A stretch of DNA of 64,000 bases, taken from positions 59,556,984 to 59,620,983 of the forward strand of contig NC_088300.1 in NCBI RefSeq assembly GCF_032854445.1, given 5' to 3'. Positions within the stretch are counted from its first letter, which is position 1, and the number at the start of each line of letters is the position of its first letter. The translations under genes and the position numbers were made by a program. Positions 48,690-59,960 of this stretch are shown in pieces. Origin of the DNA: Liolophura sinensis (taxonomy: Eukaryota > Mollusca > Polyplacophora > Chitonida > Chitonidae). A model generated the notes under the pieces. The model had not been told where the DNA came from and made no database searches. It was given only the letters and a program-made list of their open reading frames with translations.

Positions 48690-50760
48690 GACTCATATTG
48701 ACAATTTATTCCATTCCCGAGGCGCGCATACTTGAAATGAACAGTATGATAAGTTACTTCTGTAGAATGGCCTATTTAAATTAAGAGATCTTCCCCAGGT
48801 ATTGTAGTGGTGTACATCAGTTTGTGGAACAAGATGGGTATTAAATGTGGCTGGGATTAGATCTGGATTGTGGAAAAATGTATGCGTAAGAACGAGAGTA
48901 AGAATTGAGAATTGGCTAAGTTCCAATAATGTAAGTTTTTCTAATTGCCGAAACATTGGGGCAGTATGATCTAAACGTTTTGAAAGAGATATGTGGCGGA
49001 GTGTGTAGAATCTGAAGTGGCCTGGGGTGTGACTGATAAGTATTTGCCCAAAGTGCATCCCCATAAGACAAGTAGGGATTTATCAATGAATAATAAAGGA
49101 TAAACAGTGAGTTTTTGTTGATTGCATCTTTGATATTATTTAGAATGGAATAGAATATTATTTAGAATCACGTTCCCGGATGTGCTAAGGACAGATAGAA
49201 ACAGCATGAACTTAGTTTTTGTCTATGTTTAAAGGAGAAGAAAATGTAAATATCAAACAAATACCATTGAAAATAGTATGCATTTCTTGTATGTGCATGC
49301 CATAAAAAATTCTAATATGTACCTCAAGTTGATAAATTATAAATAAATCCGCTGTGGGCGTCTGCATTTTGCCTAAGAACTAGTCCTGTGTTAGGAGGAG
49401 AATCTCTGTCTGAAACCGCCGAAGTGCAATTCGTACATTTCCCGTAGAAAATGTTCGTGACCTGCCAACCGCCGGTACTTTGCGTTGCTTCAGTGATTTC
49501 CGCTTGTCAGTGGGGAATCCGGAATCTTGGACGTAGGTTCCGAGTTTACACGAACAAGCCGGCAGTTTTAGCGACTCTCATTGGCTGAGAGGCAACACAC
49601 CCCCAGCATAAATTACAGGGTATTAAAGATGGATGATGCGATGGACTCATCAGTTTATGGTTGAGTGAACAAGCAGCAAATAATGTGGAGTGATTAGATC
49701 TATAAAACCATACTGATTGGGGTAGATCATATTGTTTGTTTCTGAGTTTAAGTCCAAAAACGTTGGCTATACCAGTGTTGTAAATTGGAGAAACTTTATA
49801 GGCTTTAAGGCATCTGGGAACAGTTCCAGATCTAAAAGAAAGATGAATTGTACTTGCTAATGGTAAAGATATGAGAGGAGAAACTAGTTTTAATATCGAT
49901 GTACCGATGACATCTAATCCAGCAGCGGAGGAGGACTTAAGATTAGATATAGTCGTCTCCACAATATTATTAGTGACAAAAGGAAATTTAAAGATGGTTC
50001 CATAGGGAGTAATGAGATAGTCTGCAAAAATTTTGTTAACATGAGGTATTCTTGCCTCCAGTTTGGATGCATCAGTACTTAAATAGTCGTTGAACTTGTT
50101 TGCAATTATATTTTTATCTTCAGTAATAATACCATCAACGTTGAAACTAGGCGGCACTTCTTGTTTTTTGTTCCGTTCATAAGTTCATTCAGCATTTTCC
50201 ACATTTTCTGTAGGTCTGCATTGTATGTGTTGAGTTTGTTGCCAAAATAGGTCTTGCGAGCATTGCATAAAAGTGAGTTGAGTTTGTTACGGTATACCCT
50301 GTCTTGTTTCCTTGTTTCTTAGTCTTTGTTTAATAGTTGTAATCGATAAATCCTGTTCTTTTCGTGGAAAGATATAAGTATACAGGTCATAACCCATGGT
50401 TTAATATTGTCAGTTTTAAGATTAGTGAAAGTTGTGACTGGGAATGATCTGTTATGAATGTCTAAAAACTTATCACAGAAAGTATCAATAGTGACAATGA
50501 CATCTGAAGTTTCTGCTAGGATCATATCCCAATTAGTTTCTTGTATTTGTTGTTTGAATAATTCTTGTTCGGTTTTTGTAAACTTTCTGATATTTACAGT
50601 GTTTATTGATGGTTTAAGTGGGAAGGAGGTTTTAAGAATATGTAATATTGCAAAGTGGTCAGTGATATCAGTTAACAGAATTCCAGAGAGAAGATGGTCA
50701 TTATGAAAGTTTGTAAAGATATTATCAATTAAATAATTAGACCAGTGAGAGTTTAAGATA
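48690..50760 (-). pseudogene. Decayed LINE (CR1/L2-like reverse-transcriptase ORF2)
   Basis: Minus strand, in order: end of an endonuclease domain (TDITDHFAILH near 50670), linker (KPWVMTCILISFHEKNRIYR), start of the reverse transcriptase (KSSSAAGLDVIGTSILKLVS, then FRSGTVPRCLKAYKVSPIY, 49546-50157), and a C-terminal segment (LYYSLINPYLSYG near 49100, LDHTAPMFRQLEKLTLLE, and RPFYRSNLSYCSFQ before PREWNKLS). Frameshifts and a gap at 49.14-49.55 kb remove the palm with the catalytic YxDD. A dead copy; clade judged from these motifs only. Confidence 0.82.
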
Positions 50761-51580
50761 TGAATGTGGGCTATGCACAGATAACGATGTATAAACTAAA
50801 GAAAGAACATATTTAGATAGACAGCATATGTTTACAACATTCTGACAGACGAGAAAAAAAAATTACCAATTAAAGGTAAATACAAACCCATATTCACAGT
50901 TATATATATTATAACAGATGTGTGTGCGTGAGCTTAGAGCAGTTTACACAAAGAACTGTGATTGTAATGGGTGCAAATGTATGGTAAATTAAATTTGATT
51001 GGCAGGTTTTTTTTTTTAGAGATATTCTTAAAGGGGGAGTCGAGATATAAACCTGACTACTACCAAGGCGTACATCCGTAGGTTGCCCGCAGACCTTCCC
51101 ACATAAAAGTGAGTAGAAATATCTTCCAGGGATACATTCTTTCAGAACACAGGTTGACATAACAGTTTATTTACACAACAATCTCGTGTAATTAAGTCTT
51201 CCAAGTGCACATAGATGTGGGTAATTAAGAAGAAAAGTCTGTACAAAAGCAGAGTAATTTCATATTTCTACATTTCTTTTCACTCTTTTAGCGTTCTCTT
51301 GGATGTTCCAGAATGTCAACATAAACTGTTCCATGCTAGCATTTGATCTCACACAGATACAGCCTTTTAACGAAACCAAAGAGTTTTGTGGTACTTCAGT
51401 TCTCATACGTGTTACATGAAGTTCTGTGTGTGCCAAATGTTGTCAATTCACTGCAAATTGATATTGAGATTGTTAATATTATTCCACTTACTTCTGGCCA
51501 ATATCAGGATCGCCAACAGGGGGTCACGGATGTTGTGTACACTTACCTAAGCTTTTGGATGACGAAAAGAGGGTTCTGGA

Positions 51581-52070
51581 CTAATTTGTAACATCTATGG
51601 GCCACGACTTGGGGTAGGTCTGGAACTGCACTAAACCCAGAGAGCCACGAGATAGTCCGCGGGCATCCGCGAGCACAGTATACCTGTCGTGCAGTTGAAC
51701 AAAGCCAACTATTATATTCTTCTTACTCTGCGGGCCCCCGGGCAAACGATAGATAGTTTGGTATAGCATTGCTGTTACGGTGTTCTCTGAAAGTTTGAGT
51801 TTTACAATAAATGCTGCATGAACACTTAACTCTCCTGATTCGCAAGTATCCCCATACTGTTTACCTAAAATTTCTTTGACAATTAAACTCCATTTTTGTC
51901 CCCATATGTCCAGTTTCAGCCGCTCGTTTCTTTCCTTCATTAAGGCCTTTTCTAATTCCGGTCTGTCGTGCTGCTGGATTTCTACAATGTCTTGATTTAG
52001 TGCCTCCACAGAGTTCTCAACATTGTTTACTGTAGTATCGTACCGTACAATTTGCAATGGAAAAAACCCC
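51581..52070 (-). pseudogene. Retroelement ORF1-like fragment
   Basis: Minus-strand open frame with a coiled-coil-like run (ENSVEALNQDIVEIQQHDRP, EKALMKERNERLKLDI) followed by an RRM-like segment (KNIIVGFVQLHDRYTVLADA) as in LINE ORF1 proteins. An upstream Cys/Val run comes only from a (CA)n repeat. No start or partner ORF2 in the right frame. It could alternatively be an exon of an unknown gene. Confidence 0.5.
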
Positions 52071-52140
52071 TGAAAATATACTATTTTATATTTAGAGTTT
52101 AAATATTCAAAGTTTAAATAACTTTCCAATAAATAACTTT

Positions 52141-52177
52141 CCACACACACACACACACACGCACACACACACACACA
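52141..52177. repeat. (CA)n microsatellite
   Basis: CA dinucleotides broken by one GC. Confidence 0.95.
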
Positions 52178-52179
52178 AG

Positions 52180-53020
52180 AACGCTTTTAATTAAAAATAA
52201 TATTTGGTTTATTTTCTTAAGAATATCTTACTGAACTCTGTCCAGCAGACGCTATTAAAAGTTAGCCATACATATCGTTCTAATGTACACTAAATTTTAC
52301 AAACATAGTAATTACATGGCATATTATTCAGATTCTAAATATAAGCCTCTTTGGGTTCAGTTGAATGCATTACATACGGAATTTATTTCCTCGAATCGTA
52401 TCTTGGGAGTTTCTTTACCTTGTAACAATAATTGATGTATCCCCAGAGGTCATTGCCCTGAAAATCGTGTTAAATCAGTGAGATGGAAAAGTAATTGGCC
52501 TGTTATTACCGTGAACCAGTAAGATGCAAAGGTGATTGCTCTGTGATTACCTTGGGACCGTGAAATTTTGTTTACCGTTTGATTTGTTCGCTGGTTTAAT
52601 ATTAACCCAATTCTTCAGGCTGTGAGATTTTCCCGCGTGGTTCTGATCAAAATGAGTTTGGGCGAGTTCTGCAGAGGTTCGTTGTAAAATTCTTTTGCTT
52701 CGAAGTTAATGTACTGCTGCTGTAATGTCATTTCTTTTTTTTCTTCTTATTTTTTATATAATTTTCCACATTCTATCTCTGTTACAACCGGAATCTGTTT
52801 TGCTCTTTGGTGTGCTGTTGTCATTGCGCACGTTTCGATGACCAGTTATAAGACTGCTATACATGCAATTCACAAACAGTATATCCTAGTTTATATTTTT
52901 GATCACGAGAGCAAAACGTTGTTTTGGCGAGTAATGCTTATTTCCCATGATTAAGGATTATCTCCAGGTAAGTTCGCTGGTAGTGTTTCAAGGTCACAAG
53001 AATCCCAAGGACATGCACAA
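52180..53020. other. SOX30 3' flank
   Basis: No gene recognised; part is probably 3' UTR of SOX30 on the minus strand. No clear AATAAA seen. Confidence 0.5.
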
Positions 53021-53663
53021 TTATTGAACACATGGTTTCTTGCCTGGTGGTGAGATCGTTGGAACATCTTCAAAGAAACTTTCTCCGTTAGAAAATATGC
53101 TAAAATTAGCTGATGAAGGTTTGGGTGTGAAAGAGGTAGCCATCGAGTCTCCTGCCCCGCCTGCGTCGGTTAGCTGACCAGATAGTAACGAAGGTTCATC
53201 TCCTTCGTAGGTTGTTACAATCACCTCTTCCTTGATGACGAATAAATCACTCGCAACTGGAGGCAGATCTGCAGGAGGAGACATATTTTTGGAGCTCTTT
53301 GGCCTTGGTGTGTCTAGTCTACTAACGCCTGACCTGTCACTAACGATCTTAGACTTCGATACACTCCCATCTGAACGGTTGCTGTTGGTTTTCTTGGATC
53401 GGCTCTCCCGTGTCTTCGTCTTAGCGGCACTGCCGGATGATCTGTTCCTGGTGGACTTCGTCTTCGGCTTTCCGTTGGCAGGCTTTTGTAGGCGATCTAG
53501 CGTTGACGCTAGTGGCGTCGGAACGATGTCAATGTCACTGGAGGCTAGAGAAGTCGTACTGCTACTGACTCTGGCCTCGCTGAGAAAAACGTCCAGGTTG
53601 TAGTCCGGTTCGTGGAGATATGGGTGCATTTGTTCGGTGTTCTCTCCAAGATACGTCCTCCAA
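53021..53663 (-). CDS. SOX30: SOX30 exon 8 (C-terminal)
   Basis: Acceptor CATTCCAG; 214 codons including the stop. Begins WRTYLGENTEQMHPYLHEPD, passes through a Lys/Arg/Ser-rich stretch (KPKTKSTRNRSSGSAAKTK), has one SUMO-type site (VIKEE) and ends ISPPGKKPCVQ. Confidence 0.9.
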
Positions 53664-56600
53664 CTGGAATGGAAGACAAGAATGTCATCTAGCCGAAAAT
53701 GTTCACCATTTTCTCATGATATACTTTGGAACGTTCGTAAACATAAACACTTGTCTAAATAAAGCAAAGATGAATAACGTTTAATACGATTTGAAAACCA
53801 ATCCATACTAAGATGACTGGTACAACGCGCTGCTGAAAAATGACTTGAGGATGCTGAGAAGAACCTAGGGGCAAATACAGCTTAGTTCATTTTAACAATT
53901 TTTATTTGATTGTATATTTATTTGATTGTTCTTCAACGACATACTGATTAAATTTTCACTTATACGATGATGGCAAGTTGTGTGCCAGGAGTAAAGCACT
54001 CACCTTGGGAAAAGTTGGTTAGGAAGAAAAGTGGTCACGGCGTATGTTCTGCTATAATGTACTAAAACACACATTTTATTTTCAGAACACTTTCTTCCGA
54101 CACAGTAAAAAGAGAGCAGGATTTTGTTTACCTGTCGACGTCAACGTCATCCGGGTCTGCCTTTTCCACATATTCCCTGCCCAGGTTCAGGAAGTAGAAA
54201 GGGTTATATGGATCGGACGGGAAGTCGTTCTCTGGACACGGCGTTCCTGATGGACAAAAACAACGCTGTCATTATATTTTCAATGGATAACAGTGATAAT
54301 ATTTGTTTATTTATTTGATTGTTCTTTTTTTGTTTGTTTATTTATTTGTTAATTTATTGATTGGTGTTTTAAGCCGTACTGGAGAATGCTTTACTTATAT
54401 ACGACGGCACTTGCTGACAGACATTCCCATGTACCACTGTAGAGGAAGGCAGAGTAAGCTTATTGTTGTTTAATGCCGTACCCAAGAGTTCGGTTTCAGT
54501 TACACGATGACGGTCAACTTTATTGGTGGAGGAAATCGGGACTGCACGCGGTAAACCACTGATCTGTGACAAATTATTACTCACGAGCTTGCCCACATGT
54601 AGGAGCAGGAGGTTTATTCTAGCCATTGATAGAGCCATCAATTATACATAGCACTGTGAGTGATATACTGAGCAATGACACAGACTGAACCCCTTATATA
54701 GAGTGAGTGAGTGCTTGGGGTTTAACGTCGTACTCAACAATTTTTCAGTCATATGACGACGAAGGAATCATTAGGGTGCATGTAGTAATGTGCCTCCTTG
54801 ATGCAGGACGGATTTCCACCGCTCTTTTATTTAGTGCTGCTTCACTGAGACGACTTACCGAAGGCAAGTAAGCCGCACCGCCCGAGCCATTATACTGATA
54901 CGGGTCAACCAGTCGTTGCACTATCCCCTTTATGCTGAACGCCAAGCGAGGAAGTTACAACTTCCTCCTTTAAAGTCTTAGGTGTGACTCGATCAAGGAT
55001 TGATCCTGGATCTACCGGTCCCGAAGCGGACGCTCTACCAACTGTGCTATCCGGGCCGGTCAAACCCCTTATATACTTACCATCAGTAGATGGGAGTGTG
55101 CAGGTTAGGTATTTACCAGACATCCGCTGACGACGAATATCAGCATGTGGACCTCCAGGGACACTCTCACCGGAATTGCCCCTACAAAACACAGATATGT
55201 GAATGTAATCCTAAAACACAACGGGGTTTCCATAAATTTCTACCACCAGCCGAAGTGCCTAATGCACTTCCCAGACTAAACTCAATTAGGGAATAAACGC
55301 AATCAGGGTGTCTGTCGTGTTCAAAGAGACGGGACAAAGGCATGGCCTCTCGGTACCGTTTGGTTATAGTTGTCGGGTCGATAGTTTTGGTTTAACGCCC
55401 CTATATAGTTCCATAAAGTCTCTTGAGCCAAGGCGTTTTAGCCAGCAACCGGAGTGATTTTCAAGCATTTATGGTAAATGACGCTGTCTGTCATCGGCCT
55501 CTAAGTTCAATCAACATTTGCAGCATGACATTTTTTTCACCTTAAAATTCCTTGAATACATCCCGTAAAAGAAAGTCATGAATTTCTATTAGCGTGTATT
55601 TTCAGACTCTTCGCCTGTCACATGGCGTTAACCTGTAAACATTCATTCATTCGCCTCACCTGTCTTTTTCTCGAACACGTGATTTTCTCTGACGTTTGTT
55701 TTGGCCTTTCTCTGCACATACACATGTTACGTTCGTCTGTGCACTCTCACTACTATTTGTGGGCTCTGTAAACGATCAGGCAGGTGCAAATGATGATCAT
55801 CAGTATATCTACATATTCAAACTGGCCATTTTTGTTTAGTGTAATTCTCACACCTTTACGCATGTTTACAAGGTGTTTATTCAAGCATATGCCGAAAGCA
55901 TTATTCTGTGTTAACTACAAAAAGCATTCTTTTTGTAAAGCCCCGAAACTGGCTAATCAAACCAATGTTGTTTTGTCTCGAAAATCAAATTAAAAATCTG
56001 CATAAATTGCACTGAAATTTGCCCTTTCGTATGCCAAAAGGTTGAGGAATTAGGGTATCTGCAATTCACTGTGTTTCTGCCTGTATGTGTTTGCTCTATT
56101 GGTCTAGTGGATGTAACACTTTCTTATCTTTTCATATATCTATAAGCGCCTTCCACAATAACCCTGTTAGCCATTGTTTCTAGGAAGAGTAGTATTTATC
56201 GACTGTTTCCAAAACATCCGTGAAATCGTTGGATTACATGAATTAAGTATAGTGAAACAAAGAGCTAATCTTTGCATAGCGCGTGTCTCTCTTACCGGTG
56301 CTCAGAGGACATCCTTTAGCATGCTTTGTAAGCTTTTGCACCTTCTCGGTTTTCACTTTGACCATGGAGGTGTTTGTAGCGTCAGGTTCTTGTTTGATTT
56401 CAGTGGGACCTGATGAAGATAAAGCCCAATATCTGTGGTCAAGATTGGTATTAGATTGATGTTTTCGTGTGGTCAAACACATTGATTGCATGGCTATAAA
56501 TACTACATATTCCGTTATCTTAACTGATACTATACGATGAACAAGGAACTACAGGATTAACGAGAGTCTATGGGGTGAACAAGAGACTAAATGGTGAACA

Positions 56601-59600
56601 AAGAACTAAATGGTCAACAAGGGATTACACGAACAAGAGACTACAGGGTTAACAAGGACTAAAGGATGAACTAGGAACTAATGGATGAACGATAGTCTAT
56701 GGGTATAGCAAGGGATTAAATGGTGAACAAGGTACTACAGGATGGACAATACACTGCAAGATGAACAAGGTACTACAGGACAGAAAGTACACTGCAAAAC
56801 GAACAAGGGACTACAGGACGAACAACTGAACAACGGAATGGTGAGTAAGAGACCACAGGACGAGCAAGAGACTACAGACAGGAAGAAGGGCCTACTACAG
56901 GATGAACAAAGGACTAAATGGCGAATAAAGGACTACACGATGGACAATACACTACAGAATGAACGGGCGTCTGCAGGATGAAGAACAGACTAAATGATGG
57001 AAAAGGGCTACAGGTTTTACAGGGTGAAGAAGGGGCCTCAGGATGTACAAGGAATACAGGATGAGTAATGACTAAAGGATGAACGATCACAGGACGAGCA
57101 ATAGATCACAGGATTAAAAACGGATGACAAGGTGGACAATAAACTACACGAAGGACAAGAAACTACAATAATAAATACAAAATTTATAAAATACTTGACA
57201 AAGGGCTGTGGTTTCCAGGCAGAAATCTGACCCTTGTAAAGAAGTAAAATATTCATCGTTCGACGCAAATCGTGAAGCAACTAAGTCATGGTTATTAAGA
57301 AGAATTTTGGATTTTTGGCTCTACACTGAGCTGGTAAGGTGGTTATACATGTAGCTTACAGGTATTAACTCAGATGTCACAGATTGGTAGCACCTAAATG
57401 CCATGAAGTACCTTCAAACAATGAAGTGCTTAAATACTGTGAAATGTCTGATTACCCTGACGTATTCAGTTGCAATGTTTTTCGACAACCTGCATCTGAA
57501 TTGCAAAAAGTAAGAGAAATCAAGCGCTCTTTTACCACAAATATCATCCTTAAAGAAGACGACATTTGGAACGGCAAAATGTTAAATGGAAATGCTTTTA
57601 GTTTTGCTTGTGGATGTCATTTGCAAACTAATATTAGCCTTGGGACCGTGGGAATTCAAACCTTTTTCAGTAATTGCTACACTTTTTAAAGGCACAGGTT
57701 TATAGACGTTGGTAATACTGGACACTGTTCCGCTGGACGGGATGGTCTGATCGTTGGTTGACAGAGGAAGAGTTGACCCAGGACTCAGTGAGCAGTCCTC
57801 TGTTAGGAGCTGGTTTGCTGCTTGCTGAACTGCTTGGATGCTGCCGCCCCCGTACCTGGCCCAATAGACACTGTGGGCCACGCTCTCGGCTGTCTCTACG
57901 GGAGGTTCCTCCGGCTTTTTCCGGGCAGGAGAAGGCGTGTAACTCCACTCTGTTCAAGAAAGCAAAGACTAATGTATATAAAGAAAACCAGCCTGTATGC
58001 ATTTTCATTCTGAGTAATTAGTGACTGGATGATGTTAAAAAAACGTCAAATTTATATGGAAGTGCAAATAGAATTGTAAACGCCGTGGTTCACGCAGAGA
58101 AAAGAATGGTAAACGCCGTGGTTCACGCAGAGAAAAGTACGTGCACTGTGCCTTTTCGCGCCAGTTTTAAGCGTTGCGATGATTGAACATCTATAATAGA
58201 ACATTGCAGATTTGCAGACAATACATACCGGGATATAGCATTTTGTGTCGCTGCTTGATTCTTTCAGCCTCTCTGTAGTACGGCCTCTTCTGCTCATCCG
58301 TCATCTCGTGCCATACCTGACCCAGCCGAACACTGACATCAGAGTTGGTGGTGTTAGGAAACGCTTCCGCCATTTTGGCCCGATACGTTCTAGCCCAGAC
58401 CATGAATGCGTTCATTGGACGCTTGATCTTTCCGTTTTTGTTCATGTTGTTCGCACCAGGTGTTCTGTATACCAGACTCGTTCCTGTTTGATGGGCACAC
58501 TTAACGATCAGATCTACGTTTAATTATGGCTATGCATTTTTGGCGCAAACTGAACAGTCAAGCAGGACATCAAGACACAACACAACAGATAAACAACAAC
58601 AAGCATACTTACTGACTAAAACATCTATAGCTCATGTGTACAGCGCCTGGTAAGTGACATTGACTATGCTAACTTTTGTTATTAATACACCACCTCAACA
58701 CTAGTTTCGAAATTAGGTAAAGCTTTGAGCAATGTACTAATATTTGCATGAATTCAAACTTGCCAAGGGCGTTTGTGACCGAACAGTTAGAGCGCTAGCG
58801 TATTAAAACAACGCACCAATGCGATTGCTTGAGTTCAGCCCCAGATCTCTTCCTCTCCGGTCGTAGACGGGAAGATTTTCATGGGTTTACCTCGGGCTCA
58901 GCCCGCTTTCCTCCCAATATAATGCTGGTCGCCGTCGTATAAGTGAAATATTCTTGAGTACGGCGTAAAACACCGGTCAAATAAACAAATATATTTTGTC
59001 TGACCAAACAACTTCTGCAAACGGTAGGACTACAGCTTAAAACACTCATTAAATAAATAAATAAATAAACCTGCCAAGGTCAAATAACTAGTACAAATAG
59101 TTATAAAACTGTTGTAACATATGACTTTTTATGTGAGAAGTGATGTTCGCATCAATTACGATAACCGCTAAACCCTAGGACGTGTCGCTCATCAAAACGA
59201 CATCTCCTATCTAATATATACCTGGCAGGCGGTTTTCCGGCTCAGGTGTTGTGGATTGATTTCCTGGCAGGATGGTGGCGTACGCCGAAAGGCTGCTCTG
59301 GATCAGTGAAGCGTCAAGTGCCGCGGGCGAACCTTCGGGTCGCTCCATCTTCACCGGATTTGCACCCAATGGTGTCTTAGTCCTAGGGTTTAGCGGTTCA
59401 TTTGTGTTGCTTACAATACCCAGTGTCTTGCCGTCGGCGGACACCAGGGACGCCCTGGGACCAGCAATAGCGACACTGACTTTATTCCCATCCATTTCCT
59501 GCTTACAGATCAGAGCAAACCGCTGAAATTCCTCTTTAGATATCGTGCCGCTTGGACTAGGCACGATCACATACTGAATAGATCTACTGTTCGGGACAAC

Positions 59601-59960
59601 TGGGGGTGGAATCTTCGTTTCCTCTCTGGACTGTGGTAATTCGGATTTGACAATCCTTTCCCAATTTTCCTGGTTGACACCGGGCTCATATTTTACAACT
59701 CCGTCATTTAAGTGGCCATCTGGCTTTGCTTCTGATTTTACTACTGCTGTTAGTGTCGATGGTTTCACTGTATCCTGTGAATCGTGACAACCCGATGGTG
59801 ACTGACTCTTGACCGTGACGATTCTCTGATCAAGATTTGACCAGCATTGTTTCTCTGAATCCAGATCCTTTAACTCGGTACTCTTATCCGATGTACTGGC
59901 TACACAATCTCCGTCAACGGGAATGACTGGGGATTTCGGTTCAGTTTTTATCTCAGTCAT
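53021..59960 (-). CDS. SOX30: SOX30 / SoxH HMG-box transcription factor
   Basis: Sequence-specific HMG-box DNA-binding regulator, orthologous in type to SOX30 (Sox group H), which works in male germ cells in vertebrates. Eight exons: 59960-59222, 58483-58229, 57949-57683, 56409-56296, 55711-55660, 55181-55081 (or to 55117), 54246-54132, 53663-53021. All sites are GT-AG with matching phases; 761 or 749 aa (human SOX30 is 753). The HMG box (about residues 264-333) starts KIKRPMNAFMVWARTYRAK and ends YYREAERIKQRHKMLYPEW, with the RPMNAFMVW core. Outside it are long Ser/Thr/Pro-rich segments, two Lys/Arg-rich stretches that could be nuclear localisation signals, and eight psi-K-x-E SUMO consensus motifs. 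The ATG at 59960 has A at -3 and begins MTEIKTEP. Group H is judged from the box sequence and protein length, not from a tree. Confidence 0.93.
54132..54246 (-). CDS. SOX30: SOX30 exon 7
   Basis: Acceptor GTCCATCAG, donor ACAG|GTAAAC, phase 1 in and 2 out. Encodes TPCPENDFPSDPYNPFYFLN and LGREYVEKADPDDVDVD. Confidence 0.87.
54335..54640 (-). mobile_element. SINE pieces (families A and B) in SOX30 intron 6
   Basis: TTGATTGGTGTTTTAAGCCG with GAGAATGCTTTACTTATATA is a family A tail on the minus strand. It is followed at ~54460 by a family B body (CAGTTACACGATGACGGTCA, then GTGGAGGAAATCGGGACTG). Confidence 0.7.
54701..55062 (-). mobile_element. Family C SINE, full length with target-site duplication
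   Basis: The minus strand starts with a tRNA-like head (GGATAGCACAGTTGGTAGAG = box A) and ends with TACGACGTTAAACCCCAAGC and ACTCACTCACTC. It is flanked by a 13-bp direct repeat AACCCCTTATATA at 54688-54700 and 55063-55075. Confidence 0.9.
55081..55181 (-). CDS. SOX30: SOX30 exon 6 (two possible donors)
   Basis: Acceptor TGTTTTGTAG. Encodes GNSGESVPGGPHADIRRQRM and then SGKYLTCTLPSTD if the strong donor G|GTAAGTATA (last base 55081) is used. A weaker donor G|GTAAATA ends the exon at 55117. Both leave phase 1. Confidence 0.82.
55660..55711 (-). CDS. SOX30: SOX30 exon 5 (52-nt microexon)
   Basis: Acceptor TATGTGCAG, donor ACAG|GTGAGG. Encodes EKGQNKRQRKSRVREKDR, a strongly basic NLS-like stretch. 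Exons 4 and 6 are out of register (phase 1 against phase 2) without it; 52 nt corrects this exactly. Confidence 0.82.
55830..56070. repeat. Dispersed repeat, copy 2
   Basis: Matches 10800-11115 in ordered blocks but with a single copy of the internal 26-bp unit. In SOX30 intron 4. Confidence 0.65.
56296..56409 (-). CDS. SOX30: SOX30 exon 4
   Basis: Acceptor CTTCATCAG, donor CCG|GTAAGA, phase 1 in and out. Encodes TEIKQEPDATNTSMVKVKTE, with two SUMO-type motifs, then KLTKHAKGCPLST. Confidence 0.87.
56530..57185. repeat. Degenerate ~19-bp minisatellite in SOX30 intron 3
   Basis: About 30 variants of GAACAAGGGACTACAGGAT, alternating with GAACAAGAGACTAAATGGT. Strongly purine-rich on the plus strand. 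Confidence 0.85.
57683..57949 (-). CDS. SOX30: SOX30 exon 3
   Basis: Acceptor CTTGAACAG. The first codon completes PEWSYTPSPARKK, the conserved end of the Sox box. Ends at a weak donor A|GTGTAG chosen because phase 1 joins exon 4 exactly. Confidence 0.86.
58068..58140. repeat. 32-bp tandem duplication
   Basis: GTAAACGCCGTGGTTCACGC plus AGAGAAAAG occurs twice in a row. In SOX30 intron 2. Confidence 0.93.
58229..58483 (-). CDS. SOX30: SOX30 exon 2 (HMG box)
   Basis: Acceptor CCATCAAACAG, donor CCCG|GTATGT, phase 1 in and out. Encodes almost the whole HMG box from KIKRPMNAFMVWAR to HKMLYP. Confidence 0.95.
58780..58990 (+). mobile_element. Family A SINE (plus)
   Basis: Degraded head with box B-like GAGTTCAGCCCC, then GGGTTTACCTCGGGCTCAGC, CGCCGTCGTATAAGTGAAAT and ATTCTTGAGTACGGCGTAAA. 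In SOX30 intron 1. Confidence 0.82.
59222..59960 (-). CDS. SOX30: SOX30 exon 1
   Basis: 246 codons plus one base, donor CCAG|GTATAT. A long N-terminal region rich in Lys-x-Glu-Pro motifs (IKTEP, VKYEP, VKSE, VKMERP). Includes the segment RSIQYVIVPSPSGTISKEEF. Confidence 0.92.

Noticed and set aside
53232-53603. 123-codon plus-strand frame
   Set aside because: Antisense of SOX30 exon 8.
55020-55062. tRNA gene on the minus strand
   Set aside because: It is the head of a SINE with target-site duplications; the box B and acceptor-stem pairing are not convincing.
58245-58523. 92-codon plus-strand frame
   Set aside because: Antisense shadow of the SOX30 HMG-box exon.
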